Positions 27,380-36,367 of a stretch of DNA of 64,000 nt are shown piece after piece (within the stretch, counting starts at the first letter, position 1; each line of letters opens with the position of its first letter). The translations under genes were made by a program, and so were the position numbers. Source of the stretch: Geodermatophilus arenarius (lineage in GTDB: Bacteria; Actinomycetota; Actinomycetes; Mycobacteriales; Geodermatophilaceae); assembly GCF_042654585.1 (NCBI RefSeq), contig NZ_JBHSGR010000007.1:124001-188000 (forward strand). Direction: 5' to 3'. The notes under the pieces were generated by a model. That model had not been told where the DNA came from and did no database searches. It saw only the letters and a list, made by a program, of their open reading frames with translations.

Positions 27380-28111
27380 GTGCTCGGACTCCCCGACGGC
27401 ATCCGTGCCTGCCTCTTCGACATGGACGGCGTGCTCACCCGCACCGCCACCGTGCACATGGCCGCCTGGAAGCGGACCTTCGACGAGTTCCTCCGCGCAC
27501 GGGAGCCGCAGGCGCCGGAGTTCACCCAGCTCGACTACAACCGCTACGTCGACGGCAAGCCGCGCGCCGACGGCGTCCGCGACTTCCTCGCCAGCCGCGG
27601 CGTCACGCTGCCCGAGGGCTCCCCGCAGGACCCGCCGGACGCGCCGACGGTGCACGGCATCGGCCGGCGCAAGAACGAGCTGCTGCTCGCCGAGCTCGAG
27701 GAGCACGGCGTCGAGGTCTACCCCGGGTCGATCGCCTACCTGCGCGCGGCCAAGGAGGCGGGCCTGCGCACCGCGGTGGTCACCGCCTCGGCCAACGGCG
27801 AGCAGGTCATCGCCGCCGGCGGCTTCGCCGACCTCATAGACGCCCGCGTCGACGGCGTGGTGACCGCGCGGGAGGGGCTGCGCGGCAAGCCCGCCCCCGA
27901 CACGTTCCTGGCCGGCGCCCGCGCGCTGGGCGTCGAACCGTCGGCCGCCGCGGTGTTCGAGGACGCGCTGGCCGGCGTCGCGGCCGGGCGGGCGGGGCAC
28001 TTCGGCTTCGTCGTCGGCGTCGACCGGGTCGGGCAGGCCGACGGGCTCAAGGAGAACGGCGCCGACGTCGTCGTGACCGACCTCGACCAGCTGCTGGAGG
28101 ACCGCACGTGA
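27380..28111 (+). CDS. HAD hydrolase, beta-phosphoglucomutase type
   Basis: A 243-residue HAD protein: FDMDGVLTRTATVH (nucleophile Asp plus acid/base Asp), cap region, VVTASANGEQV as motif II, LRGKPAPDTFLAGA with the motif III Lys, and VFEDALAGVAAGRAG as motif IV. It would convert beta-glucose 1-phosphate to glucose 6-phosphate. Its stop overlaps the GTG start of the GH65 phosphorylase, which makes that sugar phosphate, so the two work in series. TAGCGT at 27367-27372 is 7 bases before the GTG, a leaderless layout. Confidence 0.92.
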   Translation: MLGLPDGIRACLFDMDGVLTRTATVHMAAWKRTFDEFLRAREPQAPEFTQLDYNRYVDGKPRADGVRDFLASRGVTLPEGSPQDPPDAPTVHGIGRRKNELLLAELEEHGVEVYPGSIAYLRAAKEAGLRTAVVTASANGEQVIAAGGFADLIDARVDGVVTAREGLRGKPAPDTFLAGARALGVEPSAAAVFEDALAGVAAGRAGHFGFVVGVDRVGQADGLKENGADVVVTDLDQLLEDRT

Positions 28112-30489
28112 CCGAGGGGAGAGCGACCTTCCCGGTCGAGCCGTGGTCGCTGACCGAGATCGGCCTGGACCACTCGTCGCTGGGCGTGCACGAGTCGGTG
28201 TTCGCGCTCGCCAACGGGCACATCGGGCTGCGCGGCTCGTTCGAGGAGGGCGAGCCGGTCGTCGTCCCCGGCACCTACCTCAACGGCTTCTTCGAGGAGC
28301 GGCCGCTGCCCTACGCCGAGGCCGGCTACGGCTTCCCCGAGCAGGGGCAGACCGTCGTCAACGTGACCGACGGCAAGCTGGTCCGGCTGCTGGTGGGCGA
28401 CACCCCGCTGGACCTGGACTACGGCGAGATCGTCGAGCACCGCCGGAGCCTGGACCTGCGCCGCGGCGTGCTGCGCCGGGTCACCGAGTGGCGCTCGCCC
28501 AACGGCCGCACGGTGCGGGTGACCAGCACCCGGCTGGTCTCGCTGCGCCGCCGCTCGATCGCCGCGATCGAGTACCAGGTCGAGTGCACCGACGACCGGG
28601 GCGACCTCTACATCGCGCTGCAGTCGGACCTGCTGGCCAACGAGCCGGTCGACAGCGGCAGCGAGGGCGACGACCCGCGCGCCGCGGCGGCGCTGCGCCG
28701 GCCGCTGGTCAACGAGCTCAGCGTCGCCCGGGGGCAGCGCGCGGTCATGGTGCACGCCACCCGGCGCAGCAGGCTGCGGATGGCCGCGGGGATGGACCAC
28801 GTCGTCGACGTGCCCGACACCGCCACCGAGGACATGGAGGCCGGCGAGGACCTGGCCCGCTACACGCTGGCCGCGCGGCTGCCCGGCCGCGGGTCGGGCG
28901 TGAAGCTGGTCAAGTACCTCGCCTACGGCTGGTCCTCGCGGCGGTCCGCGGCGGCGCTGCGCGACCAGGTGGAGGGCGCGCTGGCCACGGCCAAGCTGGC
29001 CGGCTTCGCCCGGCTGGCCGACGAGCAGCGGCAGGTCCTCGACGAGTTCTGGGCGGGGGCCGACGTCGAGGTCGAGGGCGACGACGAGCTGCAGCAGGCC
29101 GTCCGGGTCGGTGTCTTCCACCTGCTGCAGGCGGGCCTGCGCGCCGAGCGGCAGCCCATCCCGGCCAAGGGGCTGACCGGCCCCGGCTACGACGGGCACA
29201 CCTTCTGGGACACCGAGACCTACGTGCTGCCGGTGCTCACCTACATCGCCCCGCACGCCGCCCGCGACGCGCTGCACTGGCGGTACTCGACCCTGGACAA
29301 GGCCCGGGCGCGGGCCCGCGTGCTGGGCCTGCACGGCGCGGCCTTCCCGTGGCGGACGATCCGCGGCGAGGAGACCTCCGGGTACTGGCCGGCCGGGACG
29401 GCGGCCTTCCACATCAACGCCGACATCGCCGACGCCGTCGTCCGGTACCTGCACGCCACCGGGGACGAGGAGTTCGACCGCGACTTCGGCGCGGAGCTGC
29501 TGATCGAGACCGCCCGGCTGTGGGCGTCGCTCGGCCACTTCGACGAGGAGCACGGCTTCCGCATCGACGGCGTCACCGGGCCCGACGAGTACACCGCCGT
29601 GGTGGACAACAACGTCTACACGAACCTCATGGCGCAGCGGAACCTGCGCGAGGCGGCCGCGGCGGTCGACCGGCAGCCCGACGTCGCCGGCCGGCTGGAG
29701 GTCACCGAGGACGAGGTGGAGACCTGGCGGCGGGCCGCGCGGCTGATGGCCGTGCCCTACGACACCCGGCTGGGTGTGCACATGCAGTCCGACGCCTTCA
29801 CCCACCACGAGGAGTGGGACTTCGCGAACACGCCGCCGCAGTGCTACCCGCTGCTGCTGCACTACCCGTACTTCGACATCTACCGCAAGCAGGTGGTCAA
29901 GCAGGCCGACCTGGTGATGGCCCTGCACCTGCGCGGGGACGCGTTCACCTTCGAGGAGAAGGTCGCCGACTTCGCCTACTACGAGGCCCGCACGGTGCGG
30001 GACTCCTCGCTGTCGGCCGCGCAGCAGGCGGTGGTGGCCGCCGAGACCGGGCACCTGGAGCTGGCCTACGACTACTGGGCGGAGGCCGCGCTCACCGACC
30101 TGCAGAACCTGCACGGCAACTCCGGGCACGGCCTGCACATCGCCTCGATGGCCGGCGGGTGGACGGTCGCCGTCGCCGGGTTCGGCGGCATGCGCGACCA
30201 CGACGGGCACCTGCTGTTCGCGCCGCGGCTGCCCGAGCGGATCACCCGGCTGCGCTTCCGGCTGGCCTACCAGGGCCGCGTCCTGCAGGTCACCGTGACC
30301 AAGGAGCAGGCTACCTACCGGCTGCTCGACGGCGACCCGCTCGACGTGCACCACCACGGCCGCCGGGTGACCGTCGACCACGAGGACCTGGTGGTCGACG
30401 TCCCGCCGGCGCCCGACACGGGGAAGGTCGTCCAGCCGCACGGCGCCGAGCCGCGGCGGCGCAGCCCGTACTCCTCCCAGGGGCGCTAG
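28108..30489 (+). CDS. GH65 glycoside hydrolase, probable trehalose/maltose/kojibiose-type phosphorylase
   Basis: A 793-residue GH65 protein with the N-terminal beta-sandwich (HESVFALANGHIGLRGSFEEG), linker, (alpha/alpha)6 catalytic barrel and small C-terminal beta domain. The general acid Glu is in GVTGPDEYTAVVDNNVYTN (about residue 494); KQVVKQADLVMAL and HGNSGHGLH complete the phosphate-binding region. Family members phosphorolyse alpha-linked glucose disaccharides to beta-glucose 1-phosphate. Linkage specificity cannot be read here; trehalose or maltose are most common. It is translationally coupled to the phosphoglucomutase (4-base overlap). Confidence 0.93.
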   Translation: MTEGRATFPVEPWSLTEIGLDHSSLGVHESVFALANGHIGLRGSFEEGEPVVVPGTYLNGFFEERPLPYAEAGYGFPEQGQTVVNVTDGKLVRLLVGDTPLDLDYGEIVEHRRSLDLRRGVLRRVTEWRSPNGRTVRVTSTRLVSLRRRSIAAIEYQVECTDDRGDLYIALQSDLLANEPVDSGSEGDDPRAAAALRRPLVNELSVARGQRAVMVHATRRSRLRMAAGMDHVVDVPDTATEDMEAGEDLARYTLAARLPGRGSGVKLVKYLAYGWSSRRSAAALRDQVEGALATAKLAGFARLADEQRQVLDEFWAGADVEVEGDDELQQAVRVGVFHLLQAGLRAERQPIPAKGLTGPGYDGHTFWDTETYVLPVLTYIAPHAARDALHWRYSTLDKARARARVLGLHGAAFPWRTIRGEETSGYWPAGTAAFHINADIADAVVRYLHATGDEEFDRDFGAELLIETARLWASLGHFDEEHGFRIDGVTGPDEYTAVVDNNVYTNLMAQRNLREAAAAVDRQPDVAGRLEVTEDEVETWRRAARLMAVPYDTRLGVHMQSDAFTHHEEWDFANTPPQCYPLLLHYPYFDIYRKQVVKQADLVMALHLRGDAFTFEEKVADFAYYEARTVRDSSLSAAQQAVVAAETGHLELAYDYWAEAALTDLQNLHGNSGHGLHIASMAGGWTVAVAGFGGMRDHDGHLLFAPRLPERITRLRFRLAYQGRVLQVTVTKEQATYRLLDGDPLDVHHHGRRVTVDHEDLVVDVPPAPDTGKVVQPHGAEPRRRSPYSSQGR

Positions 30490-31187
30490 AGGAGCAGCCA
30501 CCGGACGGCGAGGCCGAGCGCGGCCAGGTCGACCAACAGGAACACGCCCACCCACAGCAGCGCGGGCAGCCGGGTGAGGCGGGCCAGCTGGTCGGCGTCG
30601 GAGTCCGGCGCGGCCCGCCGCCGGCGCGCGCCCTGCAGCTCGAGCACGGTGCGCGGCGCGGCCAGCAGCAGGAACCAGGTGACCGCGGCGGCGACGGCGG
30701 CCTGCCCGGCCGGTGGCAGCCACGCGGTGACGGCGGCCAGGCCCGCGCCGGTGACCAGCACCGCCCACAGGCCGTAGAGGTTGCGGATCTGCAGCAGCAG
30801 GAGCGCGAGCAGGGCCAGCAGCGCCCACAGCACCCCGACGGCGTGCCCGGCCGCGAGCAGCGCGGCGGCGCCCAGCCCGAACAGCCCCGGCCCGACGTAG
30901 CCGGCCGCGCAGGTGAGCACCATCCCCGCGCCGGTGGGCCGCCCCCGGGACACGGTGAGCCCCGAGGTGTCCGAGTGCAGCCGGATGCCGGCCAGCCGGC
31001 GGCCGGTGGCCAGCGCGGCCAGGCCGTGCGCGCCCTCGTGGGCGATGGTGACGACGGTCCGCGCCGGCCGCCACAGCGCGGGGGCGGCCACGACGAGCAG
31101 CGCGACGGCGGCGGCCCCGGCCAGGACCGTGGGCGGCAGGGGCGCCTCGGCCGTCACGCGGGTCCACAGGCGGTCGACGGCGTCCAT
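30486..31187 (-). CDS. M50-type membrane metallopeptidase-like protein
   Basis: A 233-residue protein with about six hydrophobic segments. The zinc motif HEGAH lies in the second helix region (TVVTIAHEGAHGLAALATGRR), followed by LTCAAGYVGPGLFGL and an Asn in QIRNLYGL. This is the compact M50B-like family found across actinobacteria. Its substrate is unknown. The stop codon shares the tetramer CTAG with the stop of the GH65 gene on the other strand, a tail-to-tail overlap of 4 bases. The interspersed repeat R3 lies 62 bases upstream. Confidence 0.85.
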   Translation of the reverse strand: MDAVDRLWTRVTAEAPLPPTVLAGAAAVALLVVAAPALWRPARTVVTIAHEGAHGLAALATGRRLAGIRLHSDTSGLTVSRGRPTGAGMVLTCAAGYVGPGLFGLGAAALLAAGHAVGVLWALLALLALLLLQIRNLYGLWAVLVTGAGLAAVTAWLPPAGQAAVAAAVTWFLLLAAPRTVLELQGARRRRAAPDSDADQLARLTRLPALLWVGVFLLVDLAALGLAVRWLLL

Positions 31188-31248
31188 CCCGGCGAGTCAA
31201 CCGCACGCGGCCGGCAGGACCCCGGAGGCCGCCGGACCGCCGTGTCGC

Positions 31249-31264
31249 CCGTTATCCCCAACTA
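31249..31264 (+). repeat. interspersed 16-mer, copy R3
   Basis: Exact CCGTTATCCCCAACTA in the 273-base divergent gap between the M50 gene and the ABM-type gene. Nothing else recognisable was seen in that gap. Confidence 0.85.
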
Positions 31265-31460
31265 GTCGGCGCACCAGGCAGTGGTCCGGCCGGGGAAGGG
31301 GAGCGGCGAGGGCAGGGCAGATCGCGCCCGGACGGCCTGCGCGGCCCGCCGGTGGCCGCCGATCCTGGCGGTATGACGACGTCGCTCCCGGTCGCCGCCG
31401 CACGCCTCCCGGTCACCGTCTCCTTCACCCGCCGGGCCGATCCGTCGCACACCCGGGGAG

Positions 31461-31976
31461 ATGACGGCGTGGATCCGGGCCGGCATGACGATGGCCGAGT
31501 CCTTCCCGGGCTTCCTCGGCGCCGGGTGGGTGCGACCGCGCGGCGGCTCGGACGAGTGGCACATGCTCTGCCGCTTCGCCGACCAGGAGGCGCTCGACGC
31601 CTGGGAGGCCTCGGCGGAGCGCGCCTGGTGGCTGCGCTCGGCGGAGGGGCTGGCCGAGGTGACCCGCACCGAGCGCCGCACCGGTATCGAGGGCTGGTTC
31701 GACCAGCCGGTCAGCACGGAGGTCGCCACTCCTGCCGGGCCGCCGGCGCCGCCGCGGTGGAAGCAGGCGACGACGATCTGGCTGGTCTTCTACCCGCTCA
31801 ACCTGCTGGCCACGGTGACCCTCGGGGCGCTGCTGGCCGACGTGCCCGTGGCGCTGCGGGTGCTGGTCGTGACGCTGGCGCTCACCCCGGTGATGACCTA
31901 CCTGCTGCTGCCGTGGATCACCCGCCGGCTCGAGTGGTGGCTGCACGGCCGGCCCTGGCGCGACCGCCGGCGCTGA
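31461..31976 (+). CDS. ABM-domain membrane protein (COG3224-like), apparently frameshifted
   Basis: The open frame from ATG 31461 codes the rest of an antibiotic-biosynthesis-monooxygenase-like domain (FPGFLGAGWVRP, EWHMLCRFADQEALDAWEAS, WWLRSAEGLAEVT) and two membrane helices (TIWLVFYPLNLLATV and VALRVLVVTLALTPVMTYLLL), as in COG3224. The first strand and helix of the domain are found just upstream in another frame: ATG 31373 codes VTVSFTRRADPSHTR up to a GGGG run at 31455-31458. Removing one G joins both halves without gap. So this is either a recent frameshift or a sequencing error. Enzyme activity is uncertain for this membrane subgroup. Confidence 0.72.
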   Translation: MTAWIRAGMTMAESFPGFLGAGWVRPRGGSDEWHMLCRFADQEALDAWEASAERAWWLRSAEGLAEVTRTERRTGIEGWFDQPVSTEVATPAGPPAPPRWKQATTIWLVFYPLNLLATVTLGALLADVPVALRVLVVTLALTPVMTYLLLPWITRRLEWWLHGRPWRDRRR

Positions 31977-32008
31977 GCGGCCGGAGGCCCGCGCCGTCCT
32001 CCAGTTGC

Positions 32009-32024
32009 CCGTTATCCCCAACTA
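32009..32024 (+). repeat. interspersed 16-mer, copy R4
   Basis: Exact CCGTTATCCCCAACTA, 33 bases after the ABM stop and 80 bases before the LysE start. Unusually A-rich sequence (GACAAGGAAAAACCAG) follows about 30 bases downstream. Confidence 0.85.
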
Positions 32025-32103
32025 CCCGCTCTTCAGACGACTGGGCACGACCGGACAAGGAAAAACCAGCGACGCCGGGAGGGGCCCCTGCCACGCTGGC
32101 CGG

Positions 32104-32751
32104 GTGGACGTCCCGGCGCTGCTGCTCGCGATGCCCGCCTTCCTGGGTGCGGTGCTGCTGATCGCCGCGACCCCGGGACCGGCCGTCGCGCTCGTCGTGC
32201 GCCGGGCGGCCCTGCGGGGGAGCGCCGCCGCGGTGCCGACGGTGCTGGGGCTCGAGGCCGGGCTGTTCGTCTGGGCGCTGCTGGCCGGGGCGGGGGTCGC
32301 GGCCGCGGTCGCCGCGTCCCAGGCCGGCTTCCTCGTCCTGCGGGCCGTCGGGGCGGCGGTGCTGCTGTGGCTGGGCGGCCGGGCGCTGTGGCGGGCGCTA
32401 CGCGCCGGTCCCGTGGAGGAGCCCGGCGCCGCGGCGGGGCCGGTGCGCCGGCGCTGGGGTGGCGCCTTCGCCGAGGGGCTGCTGGTGCAGCTGGCCAACC
32501 CGAAGCTGGCCGTCTTCATGATCGCCTTCTACCCGCAGTTCGTCCCGGCCGGCAGCTCCCCGCTGGTGACCGCCGCGCTGCTGGGGTTGCTGCAGGTCAC
32601 CGTCGAGACGGCGCTGTACCTGGGGCTGGCGGCCGGCGTCGGCCGGGCCGGCAGCTGGTTCCGGCGTCCCCGGGTGCGCCGTGGGCTGGACGCCACCTCC
32701 GGCGCGGTGCTCGTGGGTCTGGGCGTGCGGGTGGCGGCCGCCTCCCGCTGA
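32104..32751 (+). CDS. LysE/RhtB family exporter
   Basis: A 215-residue membrane protein with six helices. The family signature ATPGPAVALVVRRA and GLEAGLFVWAL are at the N-terminus, and GLLVQLANPKLAVFMIAFYPQFV in the middle. It would export amino acids or related small molecules; the substrate is unknown. CACGCT at 32092-32097 stands 6 bases before GTG 32104, so the transcript is probably leaderless. A long palindrome follows the gene. Confidence 0.92.
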   Translation: MDVPALLLAMPAFLGAVLLIAATPGPAVALVVRRAALRGSAAAVPTVLGLEAGLFVWALLAGAGVAAAVAASQAGFLVLRAVGAAVLLWLGGRALWRALRAGPVEEPGAAAGPVRRRWGGAFAEGLLVQLANPKLAVFMIAFYPQFVPAGSSPLVTAALLGLLQVTVETALYLGLAAGVGRAGSWFRRPRVRRGLDATSGAVLVGLGVRVAAASR

Positions 32752-32774
32752 GGGCGGGACGGGCCGGGGACGCG

Positions 32775-32808
32775 GGCGGGCCGGGGAGCGCGCGCTCCCC
32801 GGCCCGCC
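32775..32808. terminator. 34-base perfect palindrome, bidirectional terminator
   Basis: GGCGGGCCGGGGAGCG followed by its exact complement, between the convergent LysE and MFS genes. Confidence 0.8.
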
Positions 32809-32820
32809 GTGCGGCAGTGC

Positions 32821-34776
32821 TCAGGCGTCCGTGCGCTGCAGGGCCGCCAGCTCCCGGGCCACCATCTCCTCGTGCGCCTGCTCGTCCTGGCGTGCCCGGC
32901 GCGGGCTCCACCGGCCGGCCATCACGAAGACGAACGGCAGGAAGAGCACCTGCCCGGCGACGCACACCCACCACCAGCGCTGCCACTGGTGCGGGTTCTC
33001 CTCGGCGGCGGTGGCGACCTCGTCGCCGTGGGCCGCGAGGTAGGCGAGGTCGTCGGCCGGGATCGCGGTGTTGGCGTCGGTGAGCACCGTCGCGTAGCGC
33101 TGCACGAGCGCGAGGTCGGCCTGCACCGCCGGGTCGCCGAGGCCGACCAGCAGCTGGGTGGCGGTGCCGGCGTCGACGCCGAGGGCCTGCGCGATCTGCC
33201 CGACGGCGGCCGCACCGGCCGCGGCGTCGGCCGGGTCCTCCTGCAGCGCGGCCAGCGTGGCCGGGTCGACCGCCTGGGCGGCGGCCAGTTGCGGCGCCCG
33301 GTTCCGCACCGCCTCGGAGACCGCGGCGGCCTCGTCGGCGTCGGCGCCCTGCTGGGTGGCCACGGCGCCGAGGGCGGTGGCCAGCGCGTCGACGTCGGTG
33401 GGGTCCGCGGCCAGCGCCTCGGACGCCTCCGGCGGGACGGCCGACAGGACGGCGACCTCCTGCGGGTGCGCCTCGACGATCTCGGTGACCCGCGACCCCT
33501 GGTCGACCAGCACCGAGGTGGCCGGCACGACGAGGGTGAAGACCGCCAGCGACGCCGTCACCACGATCCGCAGCAGCCAGCCCCAGATGGCCAGGCCGGT
33601 CGCCGTCGCGGCCGGGTTGTGCCGCTCGACGGTCTCGGTGAACGAGGCCATCCAGGCGACGTAGGCCATGCCGCCGCCGGCCGCCGACAGGATGAAGTAG
33701 ACCGCGATCGTGTAGTAGCCGGTCTCCGGCTCCGTGGCCGACAGCGCGAACAGCACCGAGCCCACCAGGCCGACGAGCGTCCCGACGACCATGAACGGCT
33801 TGCGCACCCGGAACCGGTCGGTGAGCACGCCGGTGACCACCAGCGCGATCGCGTTGGTCACCCAGTACCAGTTGGCCAGCGCGTTGGCGCGCTGCTCGGA
33901 GTAGCCGAACACGGTGGCGAAGTAGACGACCGCGAAGCCGACGAGGATGTAGTAGAGCAGCAGGAAGATGCTGATGGCGAAGGCCGACCCGACGACGTCG
34001 AAGCGCAGCACCTGCCGCCAGTGGCCCTTGAGCGCCTGCTCGGTGTCCAGGCCGCGGGCCCGGGCCTCGACCAGCGCGCGGTCGCGCATGCTGACCATGA
34101 GCTGGTCGCGCAGGGCGGGGGAGAGCTCACGCAGCCCGACCAGCGCGACGAGGAAGACGACCAGGCCGGCGACGCCGCAGACGTAGAACTGCCAGCGCCA
34201 GTCGGGGTGGTCGTCGAGGGTGTTGCTGGACACCGTCGTGACCACGAGGCTGCCCAGCACCGGGCCGAGGGTCCAGAAGCCCATGGCGACCCCGCGGCCG
34301 ACCTGCGGGGAGAAGTCGCGGATCAGCGCGGGGGTGGCCACCAGCACGACGCCCTCGACGAAGCTCAGCACCGCGAACAGCACGGTGAAGGCCGTCTTGC
34401 CCGGCGCGTGCGGCAGGCCCACCAGCAGGATCAGGCCGGTGATCAGCAGGCCGCCGACGACGAGGTTGGCGCGGCCCCAGCGGTCGGCGAGCCCGGCGAA
34501 CAGCGAGGCGAAGGCGCCGACCAGGTTGCCGATGACGGAGACGAAGACGTAGCCGGTGAACGAGTAGCCGAGCTCGGCGATGATCTGCGTCGCGACGGCA
34601 CCGCCGACGTAGAGCTCGTAGTACAGGACCACCGTGGCCAGCACGGTGATCCCCAGGTACAGCGACCGGGGGCCGGTGTCGGGGTAGCGGTCGAGCTTGC
34701 GGTCCCACAGCCGGCGCAGGCCCCCACCGCGGGGCGGTGTGGGCGTCTCGCTCGGTCGGACGTCGGTAGCGGTCAC
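32821..34776 (-). CDS. MFS transporter with large inserted helical domain
   Basis: A 651-residue MFS permease. The loop 2-3 motif GLADRWGRANL and the second-half motif GVLTDRFRVRKP are present. Between the eleventh and twelfth helix there is an extra segment of about 150 residues made of short amphipathic helices rich in Ala, Asp, Gln and Val (for example VSEAVRNRAPQLAAAQAVDP and DAGTATQLLVGLGDPAVQAD). The final helix is WWWVCVAGQVLFLPFVFV. Substrate unknown; the first half resembles OFA or sugar-acid transporters. GTG 34776 has AAGGGA about 7 bases upstream. Confidence 0.88.
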   Translation of the reverse strand: MTATDVRPSETPTPPRGGGLRRLWDRKLDRYPDTGPRSLYLGITVLATVVLYYELYVGGAVATQIIAELGYSFTGYVFVSVIGNLVGAFASLFAGLADRWGRANLVVGGLLITGLILLVGLPHAPGKTAFTVLFAVLSFVEGVVLVATPALIRDFSPQVGRGVAMGFWTLGPVLGSLVVTTVSSNTLDDHPDWRWQFYVCGVAGLVVFLVALVGLRELSPALRDQLMVSMRDRALVEARARGLDTEQALKGHWRQVLRFDVVGSAFAISIFLLLYYILVGFAVVYFATVFGYSEQRANALANWYWVTNAIALVVTGVLTDRFRVRKPFMVVGTLVGLVGSVLFALSATEPETGYYTIAVYFILSAAGGGMAYVAWMASFTETVERHNPAATATGLAIWGWLLRIVVTASLAVFTLVVPATSVLVDQGSRVTEIVEAHPQEVAVLSAVPPEASEALAADPTDVDALATALGAVATQQGADADEAAAVSEAVRNRAPQLAAAQAVDPATLAALQEDPADAAAGAAAVGQIAQALGVDAGTATQLLVGLGDPAVQADLALVQRYATVLTDANTAIPADDLAYLAAHGDEVATAAEENPHQWQRWWWVCVAGQVLFLPFVFVMAGRWSPRRARQDEQAHEEMVARELAALQRTDA

Positions 34777-34940
34777 GTGCGGTCCCTTCCCGGCGCAGCG
34801 CCGAGCACGGGGAGGAGACGGCCCGGTCGGGCCGCCGGTGTGGCGCGGAGCACACCGGCGCGGAACGTAGTGGCGGACTGTTGCAGGCGTCAACGGAACC
34901 GCCGGGTGCCGTCACCGGACCGTGACCGGTGGCTGTCGAC

Positions 34941-34956
34941 CCGTTATCCCGAATTA
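34941..34956 (+). repeat. interspersed 16-mer, diverged copy R5
   Basis: CCGTTATCCCGAATTA, two mismatches to the consensus. Read on the minus strand it is preceded by TTGACA, comparable to TTGACC before R7. Confidence 0.7.
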
Positions 34957-35267
34957 CTTGTCAAGCGAAGGAAGACGAAACACAAGAGAACAACGAGGTA
35001 AAGGGTCCGGGGACAGGGGCGGAGGGAGTGCCCTTGCGAGGGCCGTGACCGCCGGCCGTCATGTGCGGACCGGGGAGCCCTCGCGGGGGCGGCCGACACG
35101 CCATCGAGGCTCACGGCCCCGGGGTCGTGGCCGGGTGAGACTGTCCGCCGCCGGTGTCCTGCCCGGGCAGGGCACCGGCGGCGCGGCCTCGCAGGCGCCG
35201 GCGGACGCTCGCGCGGCCCCGGGCCGAGGCGCACTCCGGGAGGCCGATGGCGGAGAGGCACCGTTGT

Positions 35268-35283
35268 CCGTTATCCCCAACAA
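35268..35283 (+). repeat. interspersed 16-mer, diverged copy R6
   Basis: CCGTTATCCCCAACAA, one mismatch, running into AAAAACG. A partial duplicate CCGTTGT lies just before it. Confidence 0.8.
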
Positions 35284-35448
35284 AAAACGATGTTGTTCAC
35301 AGGAAGACCGGAGAACAGTTGCAGGGCAGGGTCCTGTCGCTGTAGGGGTCCTCGGGCTTCCCGCGGCAACGGGGGAGGGCGGTGCGGCACTCCGGGGGCC
35401 GCACCCGGTGCCCGGTACGGGGGCCGGGAGCCGACCGGGGAAGCGGGC

Positions 35449-36306
35449 TCAGTGCTCGCGGGCGGTCCGGCCGGCCGCGCGCAGGCCCTCGCCGAGGAGG
35501 ACGAAGGCGGCCACCGCGACGACGAGCACGAGGCTCGGCGCGACGAGGGCGTGCGGCGCCCGGGACGCCGCCTCGCCGCCCTGCTGCAGCAGGATGCCCC
35601 AGGACTCGGTGGGCCGCTGCAGCCCGACGCCGGCGAAGGTCAGCACCGCCTCGGCGGAGACGAGGACGCCCGCGTAGGCGCTGGCGAACACCAGCAGCGG
35701 GCGGACGGCGTCGGGCAGCACGTGCCGGAGGACCAGCCGCAGCGGCCCGGTGCCCAGGGCGCGCGCCGCGGTGACGTACTCGAGCGCCAGGACCTGCCGG
35801 GTGCCGGCCCGCACGACGCGCACCATCGGCGGCCAGCTGAACACCGTGAGCACCGCGACGACCTGCCACACCCCGCGCCGGTCGGTCGCGCTGAGCAGGA
35901 CGACGCCGCCGAGCACGAGCGGGATGCCCGACCAGACGTCGGTGAGCCGGGAGACGACGCCGTCGACCCAGCCGCCGGCCGCGCCGGCCAGCGTCCCCAG
36001 CACGACGGCGAGCAGGCCGCTGAGCACGATGACGGCGACGGCCAGCAGCAGCGACGTCCGCGCGCCGTACATCGTCTTGGCGAGCAGGTCGCAGCCGAAC
36101 AGGTCGAACCCGAAGGGGTGGTCCCAGGACGGCGCGACCAGGGAGTCGGCCAGGTCGCAGGAGCGGGGGTCGGCGTCGGTGAAGGCGCCGGGCGCCAGCG
36201 CCGTCGCGGCGAGCAGCCCCAGCACGGCGACGGCGACGACCAGCGGTGCGTTCCAGCGCCCCGCCGCCGGACGGACCTCCGGGGGGTCGGGGGACGAGGA
36301 CGGCAC
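35449..36306 (-). CDS. ABC transporter permease, peptide/nickel type (DppC-like)
   Basis: A 285-residue permease with a signal-like first helix, a periplasmic loop containing HPFGFDLFGCDLLAKTMYGART, then five helices. The ATPase-contact EAA loop reads YVTAARALGTGPLRLVLRHVLP. This is the DppC/OppC type. Its natural partner, the DppB-type permease, is encoded divergently at 36368, but no substrate-binding protein or ATPase gene is present on either side, which is unusual. GTG 36306 precedes a short cytoplasmic tail. Confidence 0.9.
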   Translation of the reverse strand: MPSSSPDPPEVRPAAGRWNAPLVVAVAVLGLLAATALAPGAFTDADPRSCDLADSLVAPSWDHPFGFDLFGCDLLAKTMYGARTSLLLAVAVIVLSGLLAVVLGTLAGAAGGWVDGVVSRLTDVWSGIPLVLGGVVLLSATDRRGVWQVVAVLTVFSWPPMVRVVRAGTRQVLALEYVTAARALGTGPLRLVLRHVLPDAVRPLLVFASAYAGVLVSAEAVLTFAGVGLQRPTESWGILLQQGGEAASRAPHALVAPSLVLVVAVAAFVLLGEGLRAAGRTAREH

Positions 36307-36367
36307 CGGCGGAGTCTGACCGAGCGGGTGCCACGGCGTCGACCGGGATGATCACCGTCCTGCCACG

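Larger units (their letters stand above)
34777..35448. other. 672-base gene-free region with two repeat copies
   Basis: No convincing gene is present; the open frames are Arg/Pro-rich shadows. It holds repeat copies R5 and R6 in the same orientation 327 bases apart, each followed by A-rich sequence, and a near-perfect hairpin CCGGTGTCCTGCCC / GGGCAGGGCACCGG at 35151-35178. A small RNA or short mobile-type element between the two copies is possible but not shown. Confidence 0.5.

Noticed and set aside
34944..35261. Minus-strand 105-residue open frame as a gene
   Set aside because: The sequence is Arg/Pro-rich without a domain, has no ribosome site, and runs across repeat R5.
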